Shown one piece after another: positions 1-5,687 of a stretch of 12,149 bases of DNA. The notes below the pieces were generated by a model, which was given only the letters and a program-made list of their open reading frames with translations, made no database searches and was not told the DNA's origin. A program made the translations under genes and the position numbers. Origin of the DNA: GCA-002779465 sp964596535 (lineage in GTDB: Bacteria; Desulfobacterota; Desulfobacteria; Desulfobacterales; UBA2156); NCBI GenBank assembly GCA_964596535.1, contig CAZQUR010000085.1, positions 1 through 12,149 on the forward strand. The letters run 5' to 3'. Position 1 is the first letter of the stretch; each line of letters opens with the position of its first letter.

Positions 1-72
1 CATCATTTTTCCCCTTCTCCCTTGAGGAAAGGGCTTCATCATTTTTCCCTCTCCCTTGAGGGAGAGGGTAGG
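1..72. repeat. Imperfect tandem duplication, 36-bp unit
   Basis: The 12 bases at 1-12 (CATCATTTTTCC) recur exactly at 37-48, and both copies continue into a related CTCCCTTGAGG core. This gives two units with a 36-bp period. The second unit carries the full palindrome at 47-68; in the first the right arm is degraded (GAGGAAAGGG). The pattern suggests a palindromic element that duplicated in tandem and then decayed in one copy. The window starts inside this region, so more units may lie upstream. Confidence 0.7.
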
Positions 73-84
73 GTGAGGGTGAAA
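47..84 (+). repeat. GC-rich palindromic intergenic repeat, copy 1
   Basis: Perfect 10-bp arms CCCTCTCCCT (47-56) and AGGGAGAGGG (59-68) flank a TG centre. A purine-rich tail, TAGGGTGAGGGTGAAA, follows. The same 22-bp palindrome and nearly the same tail recur at 6621-6660. Read on the opposite strand, this family encodes a peptide like LTPTLSLKGEG, which I recognise from dispersed intergenic repeats in many proteobacterial genomes. Here the tail appears to provide both the Shine-Dalgarno-like purine tract and the GTG start of the next gene. Confidence 0.8.
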
Positions 85-909
85 TGGGCGCTCGTGATGG
101 GGATCCTCCTCTGGTGCACCGCGGCGTCGGGATACGTGCTCCCGGGCCGGGCCGTGCTTCACTACTATGCCAAAAGCCTCGGAGACGAAAAGACCCTGTT
201 GATCCGGCAGGAACTCCACATCCGCACCGAATCCCCCGGCGTGGAGGAACGCATCGTCCCGGAAACGGTCCGGTACCGTTTCCCCGGCGCATTTCGGTCG
301 GAGGCCGTCTTCGGTCCGACCCGGCGCCTTCATCTTCATGTGGATGGAAAAATCCTCACCGTTTTGGACGAAAACATCCTTTCCCCGGGCCGGGATCGAT
401 TCGACCGGTACAAGGATCTCCTCCTGTGCCGCAGCCGGGAACAGTTGGAAAGACTCCTTTCCCGGTACGGCATCCAATATGAGATCTGCAGCCTGGGCCG
501 GTTCGAAGATGCCGTGGTCTACGTTCTCGGGACCCGGTACCCGGATACATCCGTCTCCCGGCTGGTCATGGACAAGGAACACTTTTGGCCCCTTCGCTGG
601 ATCTTTGTGGAAGGATCGGGGCCGTCAGCAGGGGAAACCCTCGAGATCCGGTACAACAACTGGGCGCAGATCGGATCGGCGTGGTACCCCTGGCGGATCG
701 AATTTTATCAAAACGGGGAATTGGCCCGAACCATCCGGGTCCAATCCCTGGAAGTGAATCCGCCCACGCCCGAAGCGCTCTTCGATATGGCGGCCTTGAA
801 ATCAAAGGTGCGCCCGGCACAAAACGTAAACTCCGGCGTCGAAAAAGACGCGCCGGTATCCGACGAGATTCAAAAAACCATTGACGCCTTTAAAAACATG
901 TACAACTAG
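79..909 (+). CDS. Secreted protein of unknown function, LolA/outer-membrane-lipoprotein-sorting-like
   Basis: I do not recognise a named gene. From GTG 79 the product is 276 residues and begins with a short hydrophobic signal-like segment (VKWALVMGILLWCTAASG), so it is probably exported to the periplasm. The body is rich in beta-strand-like stretches. The second half, including PLRWIFVEG, LEIRYNNW and SAWYPWRIEFYQNG, reads like the LolA/LolB-type fold seen in outer-membrane lipoprotein-sorting proteins, where a strand describing a lipid-like substrate is followed by 'ypwriefyqnge'. That assignment is by general resemblance only. The start is uncertain. The frame is open from ATG 22 through the repeat, but those residues would be repeat-encoded; GTG 79 and ATG 97 both preserve a signal peptide, and GTG 79 has GAGGG just upstream. 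The gene ends 64 bp before pyrG on the same strand. Confidence 0.6.
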   Translation: MKWALVMGILLWCTAASGYVLPGRAVLHYYAKSLGDEKTLLIRQELHIRTESPGVEERIVPETVRYRFPGAFRSEAVFGPTRRLHLHVDGKILTVLDENILSPGRDRFDRYKDLLLCRSREQLERLLSRYGIQYEICSLGRFEDAVVYVLGTRYPDTSVSRLVMDKEHFWPLRWIFVEGSGPSAGETLEIRYNNWAQIGSAWYPWRIEFYQNGELARTIRVQSLEVNPPTPEALFDMAALKSKVRPAQNVNSGVEKDAPVSDEIQKTIDAFKNMYN

Positions 910-973
910 GCCGCAACCCGAAAGGATTTCAGGACCGCCGGGTGCGTGCACATCAATGCGTTGAGGGGGGATC

Positions 974-2620
974 ATGGGAAGTTCGACAAAGTACATCTTT
1001 ATCACCGGCGGGGTGTTGTCTTCTCTGGGAAAGGGCCTGGCCTCCGCTTCCATCGGCGCGCTCCTGGAAAGCCGCGGCCTTTCGGTGACGCTCCAGAAGC
1101 TGGACCCGTACATCAACGTGGATCCCGGCACCATGAATCCCTTCCAGCACGGAGAAGTCTTCGTCACCGACGACGGCGCGGAGACGGACCTGGACCTGGG
1201 CCATTACGAGCGGTTCACCCACGCCGGGTTGGGGCGGGACAACAATTTCACCACCGGCAAAATTTACTATTCCGTCATCTCCAAGGAGCGCCGGGGAGAA
1301 TACCTGGGCGGAACGGTCCAGGTCATCCCCCACATCACCGAAGAGATCAAGCAGAGCATTCGGCTGGTTTCCGACGACGTGGACGTGGTCATCGTGGAGA
1401 TCGGCGGGACCATCGGAGACATCGAAAGCCTTCCCTTCCTGGAAGCCATCCGGCAGTTCCGGACCGATGCGGGGAAGGAGAACACCCTGTACATCCACCT
1501 CACCCTTGTCCCCTTCATCCCCACGGCGGGGGAGGTCAAAACCAAGCCCACCCAGCACAGCGTCAAGGAACTGCGCAGCATCGGGATCCAGCCCGACATC
1601 CTGTTGTGCCGCACGGATCGTTTTCTTCCCAAAGAGATCAAGGCCAAGATCGCCCTGTTTTGCGACGTGGACGTGGATGCCGTGATCACCGCCAAGGACG
1701 TGGCGTGCATCTACGAGGTCCCGCTCATCTTCCACAGGGAAGGCCTCGACGACAAGATCGTGGAAAAGCTCCACATCTGGACGCGGGCCCCCCGGCTGGA
1801 AGCCTGGGATGAGCTGGTTTCCCGGATCAAGACCCCCGAAGAGACGGTGGAGATCGCCATCGTGGGCAAGTACACCAACCTGACCGAGTCGTACAAGAGC
1901 CTCAACGAAGCCCTGGGCCACGGCGGCATACCGAACCGGTGCAAAGTCAAACTGAAATTCGTGGACTCGGAGAGCATTTCCCCGGAAAACCTGGAAGAGA
2001 CATTGAATTCGGCCGGCGGCATCCTTGTGCCCGGGGGATTCGGATCCCGGGGCGTTGAAGGAAAAATCCTGTCCGCCCGGTATGCCCGGGAACACAAGGT
2101 TCCCTATTTCGGCATCTGTCTGGGAATGCAGGTGGCGGTCATCGAGTTCGCCCGCCATGTGGCCGGCCTGGAAGGGGCCCACAGCAGCGAGTTCGACCCG
2201 GAGACCCCCCACCCGGTCATCGACCTGATGCTGGAATGGTTCGATGAAAAGACCGGGACCCTGCAGCAGCGGGATATCCATTCGGACAAGGGGGGGACCA
2301 TGCGGTTGGGGGCCTACCCCTGCCGAGTGTCGGAGAAAACGACGGCGTACCGGGCCTATCGCAGTGAAGCGATTTCGGAACGGCACCGGCACCGGTACGA
2401 GTTCAACAACGCCTACCGGGAACGCCTGGCGGAACACGGCATGGTCTTTTCCGGAATCTCCCCCAGTGGGGACCTAATGGAGATCATCGAACTCCCGGAT
2501 CACCCCTGGTTTTTGGGATGCCAGTTCCACCCGGAATTCAAGTCCCGGCCCATGAATCCCCATCCCCTGTTCCGGGATTTCATCAAGGCGTCCCTGGAGA
2601 GGACGAAACAAAAGGCGTAA
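974..2620 (+). CDS. pyrG: CTP synthase (glutamine-hydrolysing)
   Basis: Makes CTP from UTP, ATP and glutamine in the cytoplasm, the last step of de novo pyrimidine nucleotide synthesis. The 548-residue length is normal (about 545 in E. coli). The N-terminal synthase domain starts with KYIFITGGVLSSLGKG (P-loop, residues 6-21) and has GGTIGDIESLPF. The C-terminal class I glutamine amidotransferase domain shows GGILVPGGFGSRGVEGK, the nucleophile elbow FGICLGMQ with Cys382, and the catalytic pair His519 and Glu521 in QFHPEF. ATG 974 is preceded by a strong GAGGGGGG ribosome site. The product is complete and in frame. The 64-bp spacer upstream shows no convincing promoter, so cotranscription with the preceding gene is possible. 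Scaffold gap 1 begins 13 bp after the stop, hiding any terminator or downstream operon partner. Confidence 0.98.
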   Translation: MGSSTKYIFITGGVLSSLGKGLASASIGALLESRGLSVTLQKLDPYINVDPGTMNPFQHGEVFVTDDGAETDLDLGHYERFTHAGLGRDNNFTTGKIYYSVISKERRGEYLGGTVQVIPHITEEIKQSIRLVSDDVDVVIVEIGGTIGDIESLPFLEAIRQFRTDAGKENTLYIHLTLVPFIPTAGEVKTKPTQHSVKELRSIGIQPDILLCRTDRFLPKEIKAKIALFCDVDVDAVITAKDVACIYEVPLIFHREGLDDKIVEKLHIWTRAPRLEAWDELVSRIKTPEETVEIAIVGKYTNLTESYKSLNEALGHGGIPNRCKVKLKFVDSESISPENLEETLNSAGGILVPGGFGSRGVEGKILSARYAREHKVPYFGICLGMQVAVIEFARHVAGLEGAHSSEFDPETPHPVIDLMLEWFDEKTGTLQQRDIHSDKGGTMRLGAYPCRVSEKTTAYRAYRSEAISERHRHRYEFNNAYRERLAEHGMVFSGISPSGDLMEIIELPDHPWFLGCQFHPEFKSRPMNPHPLFRDFIKASLERTKQKA

Positions 2621-2632
2621 CCCGGGGCCCCG

Positions 2633-2732
2633 NNNNNNNNNNNNNNNNNNNNNNNNNNNNNNNNNNNNNNNNNNNNNNNNNNNNNNNNNNNNNNNNNNNN
2701 NNNNNNNNNNNNNNNNNNNNNNNNNNNNNNNN
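2633..2732. other. Scaffold gap 1 (100 N)
   Basis: Exactly 100 N, the conventional placeholder for a gap of unknown size. It separates pyrG from the convergent GAF-ANTAR gene. Any protein frame drawn through it is artificial. The real distance and content between these two genes are not known; genes commonly found after pyrG in other bacteria could be missing. Confidence 0.97.
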
Positions 2733-2756
2733 GTTTTTGCAACGACTCCGGGCGTG

Positions 2757-3476
2757 CTATCCGTGATCCAGCTCTTCGGAAAGCAGGACCGCCTCGGCCA
2801 CCTGGCGGATCGGTTTCCGGGAGTCCATGCTCCGCTTCTGAAGCCACCGGTAGGCCTCGTCCCCGCTCCTGTTTCTCCGCTTCATCAGGATTTCCTTGGC
2901 ACGCTCCACCATCTTCCGGGTCTCGAGTTCTTCCTGGATCACCCGGGTCTTGACCATCAGTTCCGTGTTCATGATGGCCACGGCCGCCTGGTTGGCCACC
3001 GTGGTGATGAGATACACTTCCGTCTCTGAAAACCGGTGGGGCGCGGCGGTGAAGCAATTGAGCACGCCGATCACCTTTTGTTCCTTGCCCTGCAGCGGGA
3101 CGCTGAGCATGGAAACCAGCCCCAGCTTCTTGGCCATTTCTTTTTCTTTGAACAGGGGCTCCTCGAGGACGTTTTCCACGATGAGCGGGCGGTTGTGGTT
3201 GGCCACGTATCCCACGACCCCTTCGTCCATGCCCAGGGACCGGTCCTTGATGTAATCGGGGTCGATGGCCTGGGTGGTTTTGAGGCGGATCTTTTTCGCC
3301 GCGGCGCTTTCATCGATGAGCCACAGGGAGCAGATCTCCACACCGGTGACCTTGGCCGTCACCATCACGATGAGCTTGAGGATGTCTTCCAGGTAGAGTT
3401 CCGAGGTAATGGCCCGGCTGATATCCATCAGGCCCTTTAAATACTTTTCATAGGTTTCGGGGATGGTTTTATCCAT
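2757..3476 (-). CDS. GAF-ANTAR domain regulator (putative RNA-binding antiterminator)
   Basis: The 239-residue cytoplasmic protein has a GAF sensor domain at about residues 20-170 (LEDILKLIVMVTAKVTG, then GVVGYVANHNRPLIVENV and SVPLQGKEQKVIGVLN). A helical ANTAR domain follows at about 180-232 (ETRKMVERAKEILM, EAYRWLQKRSMDSRKPIRQV). ANTAR domains bind paired stem-loops with six-base loops in leader RNAs and prevent formation of terminators; the GAF domain would sense a small molecule or redox signal. The ANTAR helix has Glu195 where Gly is common (AKG). ATG 3476 is preceded by AAGGGACC about 12 bases upstream. The gene lies 205 bp downstream of the HD-domain gene on the same strand and has its own candidate promoter. 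No ANTAR-type RNA target was recognised in the window, so its regulon is unknown. The domain call is by motif recognition. Confidence 0.88.
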   Translation of the reverse strand: MDKTIPETYEKYLKGLMDISRAITSELYLEDILKLIVMVTAKVTGVEICSLWLIDESAAAKKIRLKTTQAIDPDYIKDRSLGMDEGVVGYVANHNRPLIVENVLEEPLFKEKEMAKKLGLVSMLSVPLQGKEQKVIGVLNCFTAAPHRFSETEVYLITTVANQAAVAIMNTELMVKTRVIQEELETRKMVERAKEILMKRRNRSGDEAYRWLQKRSMDSRKPIRQVAEAVLLSEELDHG

Positions 3477-3520
3477 GGTAGAATCGAGGTCCCTTCAAAA
3501 CAGATGGCTTCGAAAAGTGA

Positions 3521-3549
3521 ATCGTAACACCGGTTCCGGAAGGGGTCAA
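3521..3549 (-). promoter_or_regulatory. Candidate sigma70 promoter for the GAF-ANTAR gene
   Basis: On the minus strand, TTGACC (3549-3544; 5/6 to the -35 consensus) is followed after 17 bases by TACGAT (3526-3521; 4/6 to the -10 consensus). This places a start near 3514, about 38 bases before ATG 3476. The spacer contains the self-complementary CCGGAACCGG. The call rests on consensus matching only. Confidence 0.4.
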
Positions 3550-3560
3550 GCACTCCGTGG

Positions 3561-3599
3561 GGCGGTTTCTGCCGCCGGATGGATCTTCAAAAAGGCGGC
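3561..3599 (-). other. Mutually exclusive GC hairpins in the spacer between the HD and GAF-ANTAR genes
   Basis: Three complementary blocks occur in a row: GGCGG (3561-3565), GCCGCC (3571-3576) and GGCGGC (3594-3599). The middle block can pair with either neighbour, so two hairpins compete. In the minus-strand transcript the promoter-proximal hairpin would have loop CAGAAA. No uridine run follows, so it is not a standard intrinsic terminator. It lies after the HD gene and before the candidate GAF-ANTAR promoter. Confidence 0.35.
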
Positions 3600-3681
3600 C
3601 GGGTGACTGACCTCCGAATCATTCCCGATGAACTCCCATGCGGATTTCAATGCCCGGGCCAGGGCCGAAAGAGCCATGGGT

Positions 3682-4245
3682 TCAGGGATTCGGATCATTC
3701 AACAGGGGTTTGAGCCACCAGCGGTCGTGCGGCGTGTTCAACAGGGTTTCGGCGACCTGTCTGCCCAGGGGCGTTCGAAGACGCGCGTTGACAAAAGGGA
3801 TCCACTTGTCGGCGCTTTGATGCCCCGCATCCGCCAGCGCTTTGAGATCGATTAAAAAGGCGAGCTGGTCCGCGTCCCGGGCCAGTTTTGCCTCTTCGGT
3901 CTCCCCTGCCTCGAATTCCTTCACCAGGGACGCGAGGCCGTCGCTGAAGGGAAGGTCCCGGACGGCTTCGGACAGGGCGCGCGCATGATCCGCGGTCACG
4001 TATTTTTTTTGAACGGTGTTGAGATCCCCGGTCCGGGCTTCCGGGAGATCGTGCACCAGGCACATGTGGACAAGGCGGGAGGCATCGATGTCGGATCTCA
4101 TCCGGGAAAAAACGTATGCGATGAAGGTGGTGATAAACACGTGCTCGGCCACGGATTCGCTCCCTGCGCCCAGGAACGGGTACCCGGACCGGGGGATTTT
4201 TTTCAGCATGGCGGCTTCAAATAAAAGATCGACGATGGCGTCCAC
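3682..4245 (-). CDS. HD-domain phosphohydrolase, YfbR/HDDC2-like (putative 5'-deoxynucleotidase)
   Basis: The 187-residue protein carries the metal-binding HD signature: His35 in SESVAEHVF, the His65-Asp66 pair in CLVHDLPEARTGDLN, and a downstream Asp124 in AKLARDADQLAF. This order and the PEARTGD context match the HD_3 group that includes E. coli YfbR and human HDDC2, which remove phosphate from deoxynucleoside 5'-monophosphates. The substrate here is inferred from the family, not seen. Length fits (about 190-200). The start is GTG 4245, with AAGGAA nine bases upstream on the minus strand. It is transcribed divergently from tolQ, sharing an AT-rich control region with palindromes. No transmembrane segment or signal peptide is evident. 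A link to tol genes is not implied beyond the shared upstream region. Confidence 0.85.
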   Translation of the reverse strand: MDAIVDLLFEAAMLKKIPRSGYPFLGAGSESVAEHVFITTFIAYVFSRMRSDIDASRLVHMCLVHDLPEARTGDLNTVQKKYVTADHARALSEAVRDLPFSDGLASLVKEFEAGETEEAKLARDADQLAFLIDLKALADAGHQSADKWIPFVNARLRTPLGRQVAETLLNTPHDRWWLKPLLNDPNP

Positions 4246-4282
4246 GACACGATTTCCTTTTTAATCGGATCTTCATACATTC

Positions 4283-4295
4283 ATCATAATATGAT
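4283..4295. promoter_or_regulatory. AT-rich inverted repeat overlapping the minus-strand -10 region
   Basis: ATCATA-A-TATGAT is a perfect 6-bp-arm inverted repeat with a one-base centre. It covers most of the TATCAT element proposed as the -10 of the HD-domain gene. A regulator bound here would compete with RNA polymerase. In AT-rich DNA such a palindrome can occur by chance. Confidence 0.35.
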
Positions 4296-4318
4296 ATATA
4301 GATTGGGATTTGAATCAA
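4291..4318 (-). promoter_or_regulatory. Candidate promoter for the HD-domain gene
   Basis: On the minus strand TTGATT (4318-4313; 4/6) and TATCAT (4296-4291; 5/6) are separated by 16 bases. A start near 4284 would give a leader of about 40 bases before GTG 4245. The -35 element overlaps the left arm of the palindrome at 4315-4332. Confidence 0.45.
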
Positions 4319-4332
4319 GGATAAATCCTTGA
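4315..4332. promoter_or_regulatory. Candidate operator: 8-bp-arm palindrome between divergent promoters
   Basis: TCAAGGAT-AA-ATCCTTGA is a perfect inverted repeat with 8-bp arms and a two-base centre. Its left arm overlaps the TTGATT -35 of the minus-strand promoter, and its right arm overlaps the exact TTGACA -35 (4329-4334) of the plus-strand promoter. This is the geometry expected of a dimeric repressor or activator site controlling both directions. The binding protein is unknown. Confidence 0.5.
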
Positions 4333-4355
4333 CAGGGTTTTGGAGTTCATATAGT
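4329..4355 (+). promoter_or_regulatory. Candidate promoter for the tolQRA operon
   Basis: A perfect TTGACA (4329-4334) is followed by TATAGT (4350-4355; 5/6 to TATAAT) after 15 bases, slightly short. TAGTAA at 17 bases or TAAAAT (4355-4360) at 20 bases are alternatives. A T-rich tract follows. Transcription from here would give a leader of roughly 165 bases before ATG 4529. Confidence 0.5.
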
Positions 4356-4374
4356 AAAATTTTTTTAATACGAT

Positions 4375-4386
4375 ACAATATATTGT
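4375..4386. promoter_or_regulatory. Perfect 12-bp AT-rich palindrome
   Basis: ACAATATATTGT is its own reverse complement. It lies about 20 bases downstream of the candidate tolQ -10, inside the transcribed leader, where a bound protein could block elongation. It is the third inverted repeat within 105 bp. Function is unknown. Confidence 0.35.
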
Positions 4387-4450
4387 GTTTTCGGATCTTC
4401 GGACACCCATATCGGGATACGGGAACATAAACGACGCAGAGGGGGCTTTC

Positions 4451-4488
4451 GGGCGCACCTTTTAAACTTCACCGCGCCCGTTACGGGC
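4451..4488 (+). promoter_or_regulatory. Competing hairpins in the tolQ leader
   Basis: GGGCGC (4451-4456) can pair with GCGCCC (4474-4479), or GCCCG (4476-4480) can pair with CGGGC (4484-4488) around a TTA loop. The two share 4476-4479 and cannot form together. The short downstream hairpin is followed by TGTTTTCC. The arrangement resembles an attenuator, but the stem is short and the T-run interrupted, so this is tentative. Confidence 0.25.
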
Positions 4489-4528
4489 TGTTTTCCGCCC
4501 GGTGCCCCAATACATCCTAGGAGACCGC

Positions 4529-5251
4529 ATGCTGCCTCACGAAATCGACATCATCCACATGATCGCCAACGCCAGTCTCATGGTCCAGTTCGTCCTCTTG
4601 GTGCTTTTGTTTTTTTCCATCACCTCGTGGACCATTATTATTCTCAAGTTTCGATTCGTCCGGAAGGCATTCAAGGAGTCGGCGGTCTTCATCGATTATT
4701 TCTGGAAAAGCCGGGATTTTTCAGAGGCCTTTACCAAGGCCAAGGCCCTCCAGGCCAGTCCGGTGGCCCGGCTTTTCCGGACCGGATACACGGAGTTGAA
4801 AAAAAACATCCCGTCCGGACCGTCCCATGCAGGCGCTTCCGATGCCGCCTCCATAAGATCCCGGACCATGGGTGTCGATAACGTCAAGCGGGCCTTGCGG
4901 AGGGGGATCACCACCGAAACCACCCGGATGACCCAGATGGTCCCGTTTCTGGCCACCACCGGGAATACGACCCCTTTTATCGGTCTTTTCGGCACCGTGT
5001 GGGGGATCATGGGGTCGTTCCAGGGCATCGGCCTGCGGGGATCCGCCAGCCTTGCCGTGGTGGCCCCGGGGATCGCCGAAGCCCTCGTGGCCACCGCCGG
5101 GGGGCTGGCGGTGGCGATCCCGGCGGTCATCGCGTTCAATTATTTTATGCACAAAATTCGGATCCTCGAATCCGAGCTCGATAGTTTTTCGTCGGATTTC
5201 TTGAACATCGTGGAGCGCGATCTCATGCGCATGAAAGAGAGAGGGGAATGA
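4529..5251 (+). CDS. tolQ: TolQ, proton-channel subunit of the Tol-Pal system (MotA/TolQ/ExbB family)
   Basis: Inner-membrane protein that, with TolR, uses the proton gradient to energise TolA and drive outer-membrane constriction at division. The 240-residue product has an N-terminal transmembrane segment (about 17-40). A cytoplasmic region follows, then the family core with two helices: FLATTGNTTPFIGLFGTVWG (140-159) and the Ala/Gly-rich segment around APGIAEALVATAGGLAVAIP (179-198). This is the canonical MotA/TolQ/ExbB signature. ATG 4529 is chosen because AGGAGA lies five bases upstream; an in-frame GTG at 4502 would add nine residues with no better ribosome site. The stop overlaps the tolR start by four bases (ATGA), indicating translational coupling. 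ExbB is the alternative identity, but tolB, pal and cpoB downstream make TolQ much more likely. Confidence 0.95.
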   Translation: MLPHEIDIIHMIANASLMVQFVLLVLLFFSITSWTIIILKFRFVRKAFKESAVFIDYFWKSRDFSEAFTKAKALQASPVARLFRTGYTELKKNIPSGPSHAGASDAASIRSRTMGVDNVKRALRRGITTETTRMTQMVPFLATTGNTTPFIGLFGTVWGIMGSFQGIGLRGSASLAVVAPGIAEALVATAGGLAVAIPAVIAFNYFMHKIRILESELDSFSSDFLNIVERDLMRMKERGE

Positions 5252-5667
5252 CCTCAGGCGGCAAAGAAAACGGGCTGTTGGCCGAAATCAACGTGGTTCC
5301 GCTGGTGGATGTCATGCTCGTGTTGTTGATTATCTTCATGGTGGCGGCGCCCATGATGATCCACGGGGCCAGTGTGTCGCTTCCCGAGGCGACCCTGGAT
5401 CCCATCACCGCGGAAAAAGAACCCTTGATGCTCACCATGGATACCCAGCAGCGCATCTACATCAACGACTTCGAAGTCCAGTTCGATTTCCTGCGGGAAA
5501 AGCTGGCCAAGATCCTTGAAAACCGAACGGACCGCACGGTCTATCTCCGCGCCGACAAGGAGATTCCGTACGGTCTTGTGGCCCGGGTCATGGCCGAAGC
5601 CAAAGGCGCCGGTGTCGAGAAGCTGGGCATGGTGACGGAACCGGTCAAGACAAAGGAGAAAAAATAA
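5248..5667 (+). CDS. tolR: TolR, ExbD/TolR family proton-channel partner
   Basis: Forms the proton-conducting complex with TolQ and transmits force to TolA. The 139 residues match the usual size (142 in E. coli). A short cytoplasmic N-terminus is followed by INVVPLVDVMLVLLIIFMVA, which contains the essential membrane aspartate (Asp21) in the PLVDVMLVLL motif. The remainder is the periplasmic domain, ending in TVYLRADKEIPYGLVARVMA and a Lys-rich tail. ATG 5248 overlaps the tolQ stop and is preceded by GAGAGGGG. The stop is 20 bp before tolA. The leading residues MTSGGKENG are short and polar, typical of the family. Confidence 0.95.
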   Translation: MTSGGKENGLLAEINVVPLVDVMLVLLIIFMVAAPMMIHGASVSLPEATLDPITAEKEPLMLTMDTQQRIYINDFEVQFDFLREKLAKILENRTDRTVYLRADKEIPYGLVARVMAEAKGAGVEKLGMVTEPVKTKEKK

Positions 5668-5687
5668 CGATTCCGGATGAGGCGCGC

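Noticed and set aside
84..482. ATG 84 frame directly after the repeat
   Set aside because: The product is Pro/Arg-rich without motifs, whereas the overlapping frame gives a signal peptide and a coherent protein to 909.
953..2437. Long antisense open frame (about 494 codons) opposite pyrG
   Set aside because: It mirrors a strongly conserved, GC-rich gene; its product has no recognisable motifs and low-complexity composition, as expected of a shadow frame.
3561..3576. Six-base loop hairpin as an ANTAR target
   Set aside because: The loop CAGAAA lacks A at position 1 and G at position 4, there is no paired second hairpin, and it lies upstream of the likely promoter.
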